64,000 nucleotides of DNA from SHZI01 sp031409515 (GCA_031409515.1 JANNXJ010000056.1:1-64000); one strand, 5' to 3'. Shown: positions 1 through 9,455, counted from the stretch's first letter. The notes: generated by a model not told the origin, from the letters alone. Translations and numbers: made by a program.

Positions 1-23
1 CTAAGGTCCGGTACCTTTTTCCC

Positions 24-884
24 ATGCCCACACGGATGTCACCCGAGCTCATTACCCACATCTCCGCCGGTGTCCGTGGGGCTCTGGCCGAAGATGTCGG
101 CAGCGGGGACCTCACTACTGCGCTCGTCCCCGCTAACCAAAGAGCAACGGCGACGATCATTACCCGGGACGGCGCGGTCATCTGCGGCCAGCCCTGGGTC
201 AAGGAAGTGTTCCGCCAGCTGGACGCCGGGATCGTGCTCGAATGGCACCTTGAGGAAGGCGACGACGCCACCAAGGACCAGACCCTCTGTACGCTCAACG
301 GCCCTGCCCGCCCCCTGCTCACGGGCGAGCGCACGGCGCTCAACTTCCTGCAGACACTGTCCGCGGTGGCCTCAGCGTCCCGGGCCTGTGCAGAGGCTGT
401 CGCGGGCACCCGGGCGCGGATTCTGGATACCCGCAAGACCATTCCCGGGCTCCGGCTGGCCCAGAAGTACGCCGTTCGTATCGGTGGTGGCACCAATCAC
501 CGGATGGGACTCTACGACGGCATTCTCGTCAAGGAAAATCACATCGTTGCTGCGGGCGGCATCGCCAATGCGGTCAGCAGGGCCCGTGAGCAGAGCTCGG
601 GCGTTTTGCTGGAAGTTGAAGTCGAGAACCTCGCCCAGGCTGAGGAAGCCATGGCCGCTGGCGCCGATCGCCTGCTGCTCGACAACTTCAGCGTTGGGCT
701 GATGCGAGAGGCGGTTGACCTCCGCGACCGGCAGGCACCGCGCACCACCCTGGAAGCCTCGGGCGGCATCAACTTCGAAACCCTGCGGCCGGTGGCAGAG
801 ACGGGCGTGGATTTCATCTCCATCGGTGCACTGACCAAGAACATCCGTGCAGTAGACCTTTCAATGCGCTTTCGCTTCACATGA
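24..884 (+). CDS. nadC: Nicotinate-nucleotide pyrophosphorylase (quinolinate phosphoribosyltransferase)
   Basis: This cytoplasmic enzyme converts quinolinate and PRPP to nicotinate mononucleotide, CO2 and PPi in de novo NAD synthesis. The 286-aa product has the family's usual length. Family landmarks visible are EDVGSGDLT near residue 23, GERTALNFLQ near 101, the basic stretch DTRKTIPGLR near 134, KYAVRIGGGTNHRMGL near 147 with the substrate-binding HR, and the barrel-end motif EASGGIN near 243. The start is the ATG at 24; a second in-frame ATG at 36 would shorten it by four residues. The TGA overlaps the ATG of the next gene (ATGA), so translation of the two is probably coupled. Confidence 0.97.
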   Translation: MPTRMSPELITHISAGVRGALAEDVGSGDLTTALVPANQRATATIITRDGAVICGQPWVKEVFRQLDAGIVLEWHLEEGDDATKDQTLCTLNGPARPLLTGERTALNFLQTLSAVASASRACAEAVAGTRARILDTRKTIPGLRLAQKYAVRIGGGTNHRMGLYDGILVKENHIVAAGGIANAVSRAREQSSGVLLEVEVENLAQAEEAMAAGADRLLLDNFSVGLMREAVDLRDRQAPRTTLEASGGINFETLRPVAETGVDFISIGALTKNIRAVDLSMRFRFT

Positions 885-1525
885 CGGTCGAGACCCTCCC
901 CTGCCCGGACTGCGGCAAGCCAACCGGCGTGTGTATCTGCGATCGCGTCGAGAAGATAGCCACCAAACTGCGAGTCGTCATTCTCCAGCACCCGCAGGAG
1001 GACGATGCCCTGCTGGGTACCGCGAAGCTGGTTGAAGTCACGCTCCCCAAAGCGGAGATTCGCGTCGGCCTGTCCTGGGCGTCTCTGGATCACGCCATCG
1101 GCAGCAAGGATGCCAACCGGGAGCGCTGGGCCGTTCTCGCCGCCGCCAAGTTGCCGGCGCCGATTCCGGATTCTGCCCGGGGTGATGCGGTAGTGGTGAT
1201 TGACCGCAAGGGCCGGGTCCGGGACCTCAAGCGTCACGGACTTGAAGGCATCATCGTGTTGGACGGTACCTGGAGCCAGGCCAAAACCCTCTGGTGGCGG
1301 AACGCCTGGCTGCTGAAGCTGCCCCTGGTTGTCCTCAAGCCGCGGGAGCCATCGATTTATGGTCGCCTGCGGAAGGAGCCCCGCAAGGAGTGGGTCTCGA
1401 CGCTGGAAGCGATCGGCGATGTGCTGCCGGCACTCGGGGAACCTGAAGCGGTCCGGGGAAGCCTGCGCCGACTGCTCCGCACGCTGCTGCAACGGACCAG
1501 GGATCAAGCTAGCATAGCGTCATGA
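881..1525 (+). CDS. DTW-domain protein, probable tRNA-uridine aminocarboxypropyltransferase
   Basis: DTW-domain proteins of the TapT/TDD group use SAM to place the acp group on tRNA uridine. Here a zinc-binding head CPDCGKPTGVCIC occupies about residues 7-19. The family signature DGTWSQAK lies near residue 129, followed by the basic segment RLRKEPRKEW. Length (214 aa) is normal. It overlaps nadC by 4 nt upstream and the next membrane-protein gene by 4 nt downstream, so the three form one operon. The family assignment is firm; the exact tRNA target position cannot be read from the sequence. Confidence 0.85.
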   Translation: MTVETLPCPDCGKPTGVCICDRVEKIATKLRVVILQHPQEDDALLGTAKLVEVTLPKAEIRVGLSWASLDHAIGSKDANRERWAVLAAAKLPAPIPDSARGDAVVVIDRKGRVRDLKRHGLEGIIVLDGTWSQAKTLWWRNAWLLKLPLVVLKPREPSIYGRLRKEPRKEWVSTLEAIGDVLPALGEPEAVRGSLRRLLRTLLQRTRDQASIAS

Positions 1526-2133
1526 ATACGACGACCCTGGCAAACCCGGCCGCTGAGAGAGATCCCGGACGCTTCTTCTGGTATGGCGTCTGGACCCTGA
1601 TCATGGTGGTGTCCGCCTTGCCCATGCTCGGGGTTCTACGGATTCCCCTTCTCTTTGACTACACCACGACACTGGTCATCCACGAACTGTCGGCCTTCCT
1701 GTATTTCGGCCACACCTTCTTCAGCAACATCTGGGCGCTGCTGATCCGCAAGACCCAACCCACAGAAGTTGGCGTCTGGGCACGCGCGCTGCTGCGTAAG
1801 CTCTGCCTCGGCGTGACGGGACCCACCGCAGTGATCACGCCCTTGTTTGGACTCATGCTGATGGAGAACTGGGGCGGTCTCGTGAACACGCCCTGGGCCT
1901 GGGATGCCTACTTCGCCTTCTGGCTCATGGCGGGCTTCAGCGTCGTCCCCGACGTCATCCGCTACGGCCGCAATCGCAACGCGGCCGACCCGAAGCACGG
2001 ACTGATGAGCGGCGGGGTCCGGGGCATGCTGGCCCTGGTAATCACGCTGTACATCCTCATCTACTGCATGGTCATGAAGGGCAGCCTGTTTGCCGGGCCG
2101 ATCCTGGGCGCACTTGGGATCATCAGTGGCTAG
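1522..2133 (+). CDS. Conserved integral membrane protein of unknown function
   Basis: This 203-aa protein has about five hydrophobic spans, at residues 20-40, 48-75, 90-112, 125-145 and 168-186. There is no cleavable signal peptide. His54 (IHELSAF) and His64 (FGHTFF) lie in the second span and could bind a metal or haem, but no known motif is complete. The gene starts with ATG in an ATGA overlap with the DTW gene and ends the nadC operon. I do not recognise a named family. The 100 bp to the next, convergent gene holds no convincing terminator. Confidence 0.75.
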   Translation: MNTTTLANPAAERDPGRFFWYGVWTLIMVVSALPMLGVLRIPLLFDYTTTLVIHELSAFLYFGHTFFSNIWALLIRKTQPTEVGVWARALLRKLCLGVTGPTAVITPLFGLMLMENWGGLVNTPWAWDAYFAFWLMAGFSVVPDVIRYGRNRNAADPKHGLMSGGVRGMLALVITLYILIYCMVMKGSLFAGPILGALGIISG

Positions 2134-2236
2134 TGACGCGGCCGTCAGGGAGTCCCACCCTTCCCGAAAGTGACGCGCAGGCGGCAAGCCGGTAGGAGAT
2201 CCACAGCGTTCGTTGGTGAACTTTCCAGTGGGGTAG

Positions 2237-3376
2237 TCAACCGGCGCCCGGATCGAGCGGATCTCCAAAGAGGAACGTCACGTTTATCCGGCGATTTGCA
2301 TAGCCCGGCCTGAAATCGAAAGCGTCCGTCTTGTGTATGTATTTTGAGTTGAAGAAAACGCCACGATTACATTTGTAGGGCACCCGCACAGCAGTGTTGG
2401 GATGCTGGTTGGCGAACTCCTGAAGTTGCTGTTCCGGCCCGTTGTATTCCTGATACCGCCATTCCCGAGGTGGTTCCAAATTGTAGACCACCAGTCCACC
2501 GCCACCCGGGTCGAGGTTGGCTTCATCGGGGGTGATCCAGAAATTGATGTTGGTTCGGGCACTATCGGCATGGCATCCAGTGCCCGGCAGGCGCTGCTGA
2601 TACTTCAGCGCCCAGGCCGCAGTGAGCGGCAGTCTGCCGATCATTCGCGGAAATTTCTCCTGCAGGTCGCTGGCAATCCGGAACACCAGCTTTGATGAGA
2701 ACCCCCGTTCCAGATTGACGCCAACGTAGCCGTTCTTGTACGTGTCGAACCAGAATCTGGACTCCAGGCACTGCCGTCTGAGTTCCTGCAGCACATCCGG
2801 CATCAGGAGGTGATCAATGAATGTGCACTCGTTCTGCCGCGCGAAGTACTCCTCCTCGATTCTGTCGAAGTCCAGTTCCGGATTCAGGATTGGGCCGTGA
2901 ACTTCCTTCGGAACGTAGATGTGGATGGCCTTGTTGTAGTCCGGGACCTGCTTCAGCAGTTGCTCCGACAGACCAAAAAGACCGTTTGTCTCGGGGTGGC
3001 GCAAGGCATGGTCAAGCAGTGCCTCGTACGCGGATACGGTGCCAGCCCGGGCCGGTTCGAGCAGATTTCCCGCCTGGAGATAATTGAGCTGCTCGATGTC
3101 ATGCTGCAGGCGGGCACGGGAACAAGCGGGGTTGTTCGGCTTCTTCGTGGACGTGCCGAATTGAAGCCGAAACGCCTTCTCGTAGTAGCCCAGTGCGCCC
3201 GGATAGTCGAACTGCCGGAGGCAGATGGCGCCTCCGTAAAGGAAGATCTCCAGCGTGGGTGGTTCGGAGATCATCAATCTCGAGACTGTCCTCCGCGCCT
3301 CGTCGAGACGACCCGCCAACAAGGCAGTCCTCACGCTATCGAGCCGGGTCTGCAGGGTTTTGCTGGGCTGGGGCAT
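2237..3376 (-). CDS. Putative 2OG-Fe(II) oxygenase-like protein with TPR-like N-terminus
   Basis: This is a 379-aa protein. The first 150 residues are helical and repeat-like (for example LLAGRLDEARRTV, FDYPGALGYYEKAF), resembling TPR-type packing. The C-terminal half fits a 2OG-Fe(II) dioxygenase jelly-roll. It has an H-x-D pair in GCHADSARTN near residue 270, a distal His in NSKYIHKTDAF, and an Arg in GYANRRINVTFLF in the position expected to bind 2-oxoglutarate. Family and substrate are inferred; peptidyl or small-molecule hydroxylation are both possible. I start at the ATG at 3376; an in-frame TTG at 3385 would add three residues. Neither has a clear Shine-Dalgarno. It is monocistronic and convergent with the nadC operon. 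Confidence 0.6.
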   Translation of the reverse strand: MPQPSKTLQTRLDSVRTALLAGRLDEARRTVSRLMISEPPTLEIFLYGGAICLRQFDYPGALGYYEKAFRLQFGTSTKKPNNPACSRARLQHDIEQLNYLQAGNLLEPARAGTVSAYEALLDHALRHPETNGLFGLSEQLLKQVPDYNKAIHIYVPKEVHGPILNPELDFDRIEEEYFARQNECTFIDHLLMPDVLQELRRQCLESRFWFDTYKNGYVGVNLERGFSSKLVFRIASDLQEKFPRMIGRLPLTAAWALKYQQRLPGTGCHADSARTNINFWITPDEANLDPGGGGLVVYNLEPPREWRYQEYNGPEQQLQEFANQHPNTAVRVPYKCNRGVFFNSKYIHKTDAFDFRPGYANRRINVTFLFGDPLDPGAG

Positions 3377-3543
3377 AAGCGGCAACTACAGGATCAGTCC
3401 TGGCCCCGGATACGCGAAGATACGGGGGAAAATTTTACAGTACGATAGTAGGCGATTTGATGCTCCTCCCGGAACCCCCGACCCGCCTCAGCAACGATGA
3501 CAAACCCGAGACTCAGAATCACGCCAACTCTTCCGCGCCAGTG

Positions 3544-3855
3544 CTAGAAGGGAATCCTGCCCGTCCACATGTCGAGGCACATGCGGAAGTCCCCGATGAG
3601 ACTGTAGAGCGGGTGCTTGAAGGTCGCCGGACGATTGCGCTCGAAGTAGAAGTGGCCAGCCCATGCGGGTCCGTAACCAGCCACCGGCACCAGGAACAGC
3701 CATATCCAGGCGCCCGTTGCGAATATGGTGACCAGCATCAGAATCACTAGAGTAGTGCCCAGGAAATGCAGCCGGCGGTTCGTCCGGTTCTGGTGGGCCC
3801 GAAGGTAGTCCGGGTAGAAGTCCGCGAAGGACGTATAGGGCACGGGTGAGGGCAT
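3544..3855 (-). CDS. Mpo1-like (DUF962) membrane protein
   Basis: This 103-aa protein carries the DUF962/Mpo1 signature H-x4-NRxxHxxG (HQNRTNRRLHFLG, about residues 21-33). Two hydrophobic spans follow (TLVILMLVTIF and WIWLFLVPVAGYGPAWAGH), then a C-terminal conserved stretch ending PLYSLIGDFRMCLDMW. Yeast Mpo1 is an Fe(II)-dependent 2-hydroxy fatty acid dioxygenase; bacterial homologues are mostly uncharacterised. The conserved histidines needed for metal binding are present. The start lies 4 nt after the stop of the GGDEF/EAL gene, so the two are co-transcribed. The 167 nt between this gene and the 2OG-oxygenase gene hold an AT-rich patch near 3430-3450 that may contain the latter's promoter. 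Confidence 0.82.
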   Translation of the reverse strand: MPSPVPYTSFADFYPDYLRAHQNRTNRRLHFLGTTLVILMLVTIFATGAWIWLFLVPVAGYGPAWAGHFYFERNRPATFKHPLYSLIGDFRMCLDMWTGRIPF

Positions 3856-3859
3856 GGCG

Positions 3860-6517
3860 TCAGCTGCCGTTCACGACCGCCGCCATGACCACGCGCTTTG
3901 GTTCCGAAATGCCGTAACCCTGCGCGTAATCCACGCCCATACCGCGGAGCATCGTGATGATTTCCTGATTTTCCGCCCATTCGGCAATGACCTTCTTGCC
4001 GGTGAGGTGGCCAATCTCGTTGATGGAACGGACCATCTCGCGGTCGATGGGATCATGCAGAATCTCCTTGACGAAGCTGCCGTCGATCTTCAGGTAGTCG
4101 ACGGGAAAGTGTTTCAGATAACCGAAGGACGAAAGGCCCGTGCCAAAGTCGTCCAGGGCGAACTTGCAGCCCAGTTCCTTCAGCGCGTTGATGAAGCGGC
4201 TGGCCTGGGCAAAGCTGGCGATGGCCGCCGTTTCCGTGATTTCAAAGCAGATCTTGCTGGCGTCCAGGCCGCTGCGCTGGAACTGCCGGATGACGAAAGG
4301 CAGGAACTCGTTATCTGCCAGGCTGGCGCCGGACAGGTTGATGGAACACAGGGCCAGGCGCTCCCGTTCATCGGCTTCGGAGACCAGCCAGCGGAAGGCG
4401 TGCTCCACCACCCACCGGTCGATGTTCGAGATCTGGCCGTAGCGCTCGGCAGCAGCAATAAAGAGGTCTGGTGAGACCAGTGCCCCCTGTTCGTCCCGCA
4501 TCCGCAGGAGAATCTCGTAGTGGGAGCCCGGTTCCTCGGCCTGGAGCGGGAGAATCGTCATCCGGTACAGCTCGAAGCGGTCATCTTCGAGCGCGTTACT
4601 GATCCGCGCGGCCCACTGCATTTCCCGGCGGCGACGCATGAGGTCGATGTCATTCTGCTTGAAGGTGTGGATGCGGTTGCGCCCCGCCTCCTTCGCTGCC
4701 TGGCAGGCGCTGTCACCCGCGGCGATCAGGGTTGCCACGTTCTCGTTGTCCCCGGTGATGGGTACCACGCCAATACTGACGCCCAGTCGGAAGGTCCGCT
4801 CGTCCCAGGTGAACTTGTGCTCCTTGATGGCCTCACGCAGCACCTCGGCTGTGCGCATGGCCTCCTCGATGCTGCAGGCTTCCAGGAGCAAGCCAAACTC
4901 GTCGCCACCCAGCCGGGCCAGCGTGTCCCGCCAGCGGATCTTGGCGGTCAGTAGTGCCCCGAGCTGGGTCAGCAGCGTGTCCCCAGCGCCGTGACCACAG
5001 GAGTCGTTGATGATCTTGAACTGGTCCAGATCCAGGTAGAGCAGCGCGTAGGACGTCTCCCGGGCCTTGGCACTTTTCAGGGAGCGTTCCAGCCGGCTCT
5101 CGAACTCCCTACGATTCACGAGCCCGGTCAGCAGGTCGTGGCTCGCGTGGTAGGACAAGCGCCGGTTCAGCTCCCGGGACTCACTGACATCGTGAAACAC
5201 CAGCACCGCACCCGTCACATCGCCACGGTCATTGCGGATCGGCGAGGCCGTGCTCTCAATGTAGAGCTCGTTGCCGTCCCGGCGAATCAGCAGTGACGGC
5301 CGCACGGACTTCACCGAGCGGTTGCGTTTGATCGAGCTCATCACGGGATTTTCCAGCGGCTCGCAGGTTTCCTCGTGGAACCCGCGGAAAATCTCGTCCA
5401 CATGCCGGCCGCCAGCTGCGTCCAGCTTCCAGCCCGTGAGTTCTTCGGCCACCGGGTTGATGTACTCGACGACCCCCAGCTGATCGGTGGTGACCACGCC
5501 ATCACCCATGGACTGCAGGGTGATCTGGGCGCTCTCCTTCTCGCGGAACAGAGCCTCCTCGTAGACCTTCTGCTCGGTGATGTCCGTCTCTACGCCCACC
5601 AGGCGCCGCAGCCGGCCGTGCTCATCCAGGAGCGCCTTGGCGCGGCAGATCACCCAGCGCCACTCGCCATCCTTGCGGCGCATGCGGTGAGTGTTCTCGA
5701 AGATCTCCGTGCGGCCGGCAATGTGATCCCGGAGCCGGGCCTGCAACCGGGCGTAATCGTCCACGTGCACGATGCGCCGCCAGTCGGGAGCATTGCGGGA
5801 GAGATCGTCGTCGGCATACCCCAGCATCCGCTTCCAGCGGGGGGAGTATTCGACCCGATTGTTCAGTGCGTCGAAATCCCAGGTACCGTCGTTGACGGTC
5901 CCCTCCAGCAGCTGCTCGCGCTCGTTGATGTCTGCCAGACGCCAGGTGGTCCGGAAGCGCTCGAGGCCTGAGGCGACACTCGACCCGATCAGCTTGAGCA
6001 ACAGCGTGTGCTCGACGCTCCAGCCGGGCTGGGGCTGGCCAAAGAACAGCGCCAGGCAGCCGGCGCGCTGGCCGTGAATATGGAAGCCGATCAGCAGCAG
6101 CGCCCCGCACCCCATCGCCGCAAGATGAGCGGCATCGGTGGCCTGACTGGTGCGCTGCGGGGTGTCGGTGTTGGCGATGCCATGGACCCGGAGGTGCCCG
6201 AAGTGCTTGTCGAGCCAGGGCAACTCATCAAGCGAGAGTCCCGTGAGGACCTCCGGATTGCAGACCGCAAAGGGACTCCGGGCCGCCAGGACCTGACGAA
6301 TCCGCTGGCCCGACTCGTCCAGCAGGATCAGGGCCACCCCGTCGCAGGCAGTTTCGTCCCGAAGCGTCTCCAGGGCGGCGGCGAGGACCGGATCGGCTGC
6401 GCCGCCCGCCAGGTTCTGCAGATCGACGGCCAGCTTGGTGTAAACGACGTCCAGGCCCCCGGCTTTCCGGGCGCCCACTGCATCCTGCAGGCCCGTCAAC
6501 GTGAGACGGTGTTCCAT
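3860..6517 (-). CDS. Sensor diguanylate cyclase/phosphodiesterase (GAF-PAS-PAS-GGDEF-EAL)
   Basis: This 885-aa c-di-GMP turnover protein has no membrane spans. In order it has a GAF-like domain (about 1-190), PAS/PAC (about 210-335, with the PAC-like WRWVICRAKALLDEHGR), a second PAS (about 345-460), GGDEF (about 465-630) and EAL (about 640-885). GGDEF is intact and RWRD precedes it by five residues, so an inhibitory RxxD I-site is present. In EAL the first motif reads EIL, but its Glu, the INLS Asn, EITET, DDFGTG, LKIDGSF Lys, AEWAENQE and QGY are all present, so both activities are possible. I start at 6517 because an AAGGA lies 6 nt upstream; the open frame extends further but would run into the divergent permease gene. 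Confidence 0.93.
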   Translation of the reverse strand: MEHRLTLTGLQDAVGARKAGGLDVVYTKLAVDLQNLAGGAADPVLAAALETLRDETACDGVALILLDESGQRIRQVLAARSPFAVCNPEVLTGLSLDELPWLDKHFGHLRVHGIANTDTPQRTSQATDAAHLAAMGCGALLLIGFHIHGQRAGCLALFFGQPQPGWSVEHTLLLKLIGSSVASGLERFRTTWRLADINEREQLLEGTVNDGTWDFDALNNRVEYSPRWKRMLGYADDDLSRNAPDWRRIVHVDDYARLQARLRDHIAGRTEIFENTHRMRRKDGEWRWVICRAKALLDEHGRLRRLVGVETDITEQKVYEEALFREKESAQITLQSMGDGVVTTDQLGVVEYINPVAEELTGWKLDAAGGRHVDEIFRGFHEETCEPLENPVMSSIKRNRSVKSVRPSLLIRRDGNELYIESTASPIRNDRGDVTGAVLVFHDVSESRELNRRLSYHASHDLLTGLVNRREFESRLERSLKSAKARETSYALLYLDLDQFKIINDSCGHGAGDTLLTQLGALLTAKIRWRDTLARLGGDEFGLLLEACSIEEAMRTAEVLREAIKEHKFTWDERTFRLGVSIGVVPITGDNENVATLIAAGDSACQAAKEAGRNRIHTFKQNDIDLMRRRREMQWAARISNALEDDRFELYRMTILPLQAEEPGSHYEILLRMRDEQGALVSPDLFIAAAERYGQISNIDRWVVEHAFRWLVSEADERERLALCSINLSGASLADNEFLPFVIRQFQRSGLDASKICFEITETAAIASFAQASRFINALKELGCKFALDDFGTGLSSFGYLKHFPVDYLKIDGSFVKEILHDPIDREMVRSINEIGHLTGKKVIAEWAENQEIITMLRGMGVDYAQGYGISEPKRVVMAAVVNGS

Positions 6518-6692
6518 TTTGTTCCTTGGCCGCTGGCCACCTGCGAGTGATTCTGACAGAGTTTTTTGCAAATACAACCTAAGCTGATGTTCTTCATCGT
6601 ATTTGATAATCTGGGCACATCGCCGCCCAAGGCCATGGCTGGTCCGTGACGTTTGGGCATAATCGAATCCACCGCAGCAAGGCGCCCAACTG

Positions 6693-8060
6693 ATGCTTGA
6701 GAAGCTCCGCCTGTGGTGGACCCTGGATACCCAGGCGGAACAGCAGAGCGCCGACAATCCCTTCGGTCCTCTGACCCCCCATCAGCGCCGGGACTCGGGC
6801 CCGATGCTTGCCCTCGCCTTCGGCTGGGGCTTCCTGATCACGGGTCTGTTCATCGGTGGTCTCCTCGGCGCGGGCCTGCCGTTCTGGCCGGAACTCGTGT
6901 GGAGTTCCCTGCTCGGCAACGGGGTTAACTTCATCGTCGGCGCGTTGGTTGGCTATATGGGCTACCGGACGGGCTGCAACAGTGGCCTGCTGTTCCGGCT
7001 GGTGTACGGCAATGTGGGCGCGGCAGTCCCAGTGCTGTTCCTGACCGTCCTGCTCATCTTCTGGCAGGGCATCACCGTGGGGGCCTTCAGTTTTGCCTGG
7101 GTGCAGGATTTCGCTTCGCCCTGGTTCTACGTCGTGGCAGTCTTCGCCGGCCTGCTCTATACCTGGACCACCTACTACGGGGTGCAGGGGCTGGAGAAAG
7201 TGGCGTTGCCCGCATCTCTGATTCTCGTCGCCGTGCTGCTGTATGCCGGCTGGTACAACGTGAGCGCGGCGGGCGGCTGGGACGCCTTCCTGGCCCTCTC
7301 CCGGACCACGGCAGCGAAGAACCCGCTGACCAACGTTCAGGCCATGAACATCGTGATCGGCTCCTGGATCGTGGGCGCCGTGGTGATGGCCGAGTACACC
7401 CGCTTTGCCCGCCGGGCCTGGGTAGCTATTGCCATTCCCTTCATCGTGCTGATCGTGACCCAGTGGATCCTGCAGTTTGTCGGCGCCATGGGCGGTGTGG
7501 TCTCCGGCAACTTCGATTTCACCGTTTACATGCGCTCCGCGGGCGCCCTCGTGGCGCTCTTCGGGCTGGTTGCCATGAGCTTTGCCCTGTGGACCACGGG
7601 TGACGCCAACCTGTATCTGCCCGCCATCCAGACCGCCAGCGTATTCCGGCGTCCAAAGCGCGTGATGGTGGTCATCTGCGGCCTGCTGGGCACGCTGATA
7701 GGCCTCGGCATCTACCAGCGCTTCATGGACTTCATCACCATTCTGGCGACCCTGGCGCCACCGCTGATAGGCCCGGTCATCGTGGACTACTACCTTTGCA
7801 ACCGGATGCGCTTCAGAACTGAACTGCTGGACCGGCTGCCGACCTGGAATCCCGCGGCGGTGCTGGCCTTTGCCGTCGGCGCAGGCAGTGCCTTCTACTC
7901 GCCCCCGTGGATCGCGAACGGCTTGTTCGGCCTGCTCGTCTCGATGCTGGTCTACGGGTCGCTGTACCTGGTGGCCGGCAGGCTCGGCATTCGCCTGGGC
8001 CATGCCCGGGCCGTTGCAGAGTCAGAAGCCAGGCTGGCCAAGGGGGCACGAACAGCATGA
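6693..8060 (+). CDS. NCS1-family purine/cytosine-type permease
   Basis: This 455-aa inner-membrane protein has about 12 hydrophobic spans and the NCS1 layout of CodB-like cytosine permeases. Features include the N-terminal NPFGPLTPHQRR before TM1, a glycine-rich first span (FGWGFLITGLFIGG), GYRTGCNSGLLFR, and SWIVGAVVMAEYTRFAR in the middle. It imports a nucleobase or related heterocycle by cation symport; the substrate cannot be read. The downstream MBL hydrolase overlaps by ATGA, so the pair may import and process the same compound. The 175-nt divergent spacer to the c-di-GMP gene includes an inverted repeat, GCCCAA/TTGGGC, at 6625-6658. No TPP or purine riboswitch core is visible there. 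Confidence 0.88.
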   Translation: MLEKLRLWWTLDTQAEQQSADNPFGPLTPHQRRDSGPMLALAFGWGFLITGLFIGGLLGAGLPFWPELVWSSLLGNGVNFIVGALVGYMGYRTGCNSGLLFRLVYGNVGAAVPVLFLTVLLIFWQGITVGAFSFAWVQDFASPWFYVVAVFAGLLYTWTTYYGVQGLEKVALPASLILVAVLLYAGWYNVSAAGGWDAFLALSRTTAAKNPLTNVQAMNIVIGSWIVGAVVMAEYTRFARRAWVAIAIPFIVLIVTQWILQFVGAMGGVVSGNFDFTVYMRSAGALVALFGLVAMSFALWTTGDANLYLPAIQTASVFRRPKRVMVVICGLLGTLIGLGIYQRFMDFITILATLAPPLIGPVIVDYYLCNRMRFRTELLDRLPTWNPAAVLAFAVGAGSAFYSPPWIANGLFGLLVSMLVYGSLYLVAGRLGIRLGHARAVAESEARLAKGARTA

Positions 8061-8863
8061 CCGCATGGAACCTGACCTTTCTTGGCGTCGGTGGTGCAGC
8101 CTCGCCCCAACTGGGCTCGGCGAGCGTGATGCTGGAGAAGGACGACGCACCTCTGCTGATGGTGGATTGCGGCCAGGAAGCACTCACGGCCTGCCTCGCC
8201 CGCTACGGCGGGCCGCCACCGGCGGTGTTTGTGACGCACGTGCACATGGACCACGTCGCCGGCTTCGAACGGCTGTTCGTCGCGAACTACTTTGGCAAGC
8301 CGGGCCTGCCCCGCACCCGCCTCTTCGTGCCCGCCCTGCTGGTACCCCTCCTCCAGGGCCGGGTCGCCGACTATCCGAACGTAGTCGCCGAGGGAGAGGC
8401 CAATTTCTGGGATGCGTTTGAACTGGTGCCCGTCAGCGCCGGCTTCTGGCATCAGGGCCTCTGGTTTGACGTCTTTCCGGTTCGTCACCACGTGCCCGGC
8501 ACGGCCTATGGCATTTGCCTCACCGGCGCCTTCCTGTACACGGGGGACACACGCCCCATCCCGGAGACCGTGGCCCAGTTTGCCGACGGCCTGATGCCCC
8601 TCGTGCACGACTGCGACCTGCAGGGCAACCCGTCCCACACGGGCCTGCCAGACCTGCTCCGGGAGTACAACGAGGAGTTGCGCCGGCAGATGGTCATCTA
8701 TCACTACGCCTCCCAGGCAGACGGGGTGGAACTGGCCCGGGCAGGATTGCGGGTGGCCAAGCCCGGCGATCGCCTGAACCTGCCATCGCCTCGGGACGCC
8801 ACCGCCGCCCACGCTGCTGCCATTCGCCAGCGGGTCCTGGGTGAGCGGCGGCACGGTCACTGA
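8057..8863 (+). CDS. MBL-fold metallo-hydrolase (RNase Z-like/aryl hydrolase type)
   Basis: This 268-aa metallo-beta-lactamase-fold protein has the zinc motif HVHMDH near residue 59, a later His in VRHHVPGTAYG, an Asp in LYTGDTRPIPE, and a further His in VIYHYASQ. The overall layout resembles RNase Z/ElaC-like and phosphodiesterase-type MBL proteins rather than beta-lactamases. It starts at the ATG overlapping the permease stop (ATGA), although the frame is open further upstream. The tight coupling to an NCS1 permease suggests hydrolysis of an imported metabolite, which is inference only. Confidence 0.85.
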   Translation: MTAWNLTFLGVGGAASPQLGSASVMLEKDDAPLLMVDCGQEALTACLARYGGPPPAVFVTHVHMDHVAGFERLFVANYFGKPGLPRTRLFVPALLVPLLQGRVADYPNVVAEGEANFWDAFELVPVSAGFWHQGLWFDVFPVRHHVPGTAYGICLTGAFLYTGDTRPIPETVAQFADGLMPLVHDCDLQGNPSHTGLPDLLREYNEELRRQMVIYHYASQADGVELARAGLRVAKPGDRLNLPSPRDATAAHAAAIRQRVLGERRHGH

Positions 8864-8906
8864 TCCCCCGCCCCAACCCTCTCAACCAAGCCGGAGTAAT
8901 GACTTC

Positions 8907-9455
8907 ATGCGATTAATCCTCGGTGCCCTGGCCGTGATGGTCGTTTCCTGGATCTGGAGCGTGGGCTTCTACGTGCTCAGTCCCGTTCCCTACTGGACGA
9001 TGTCCCAGACGCTGGATGACCGGGCAGCAGGTGCCGCACTGCTGGAGCACTTTCCCGAGACTGGCACCTACATCCTCCCTGGTCGCATGAGCGGCAAGGA
9101 GATCCGGAACGAGATGCGGGCTAACGGGCCGGTGGCGACGGTCTACATCGATCGGGACGGCGTGGCCATGTCCTCGCCCCTCAAGATCAGCCTCGGTGTC
9201 GTGCAGGGGCTGGTGATCGGCCTGACCCTCGGCGTGGCCATGCTGATGCTGAACCGCTACACGACGAAGTACTGGAACCACGTGGCGATCTGCACCACGG
9301 TGGGGCTGGCCTACTCGGCCTACCCGCGGGTGGCCGACATCGTGTTCTCGGATTTCCCCCAGGGCTACCAGTGGATGATGATTTTCTCGGCCTTCGTCAG
9401 CTTCGTGCTGATGATCATGGTGATGGCCTGGTTCACCAGGCCACGGCCTGGCTAA
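8907..9455 (+). CDS. Hypothetical membrane protein
   Basis: This is a 182-aa protein with an N-terminal span (about residues 4-24), a periplasmic-looking domain of about 80 residues, and three more spans at roughly 95-118, 125-140 and 155-178. I recognise no family. I chose the ATG at 8907 because GGAG lies 10 nt upstream and the protein then begins directly with a hydrophobic anchor. An in-frame GTG at 8841 would overlap the MBL gene by 23 nt and add a Pro/Ser-rich leader. It probably ends the permease-MBL operon. Confidence 0.7.
   Translation: MRLILGALAVMVVSWIWSVGFYVLSPVPYWTMSQTLDDRAAGAALLEHFPETGTYILPGRMSGKEIRNEMRANGPVATVYIDRDGVAMSSPLKISLGVVQGLVIGLTLGVAMLMLNRYTTKYWNHVAICTTVGLAYSAYPRVADIVFSDFPQGYQWMMIFSAFVSFVLMIMVMAWFTRPRPG

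Noticed and set aside
6518..6692. Riboswitch (TPP or purine) upstream of the NCS1 permease
   Set aside because: Neither conserved core is present; only a short GCCCAA/TTGGGC repeat is seen.
6594..8003. 469-aa minus-strand open frame opposite the NCS1 permease
   Set aside because: His/Gln/Gly-rich shadow translation; the permease has clear membrane topology and family motifs.
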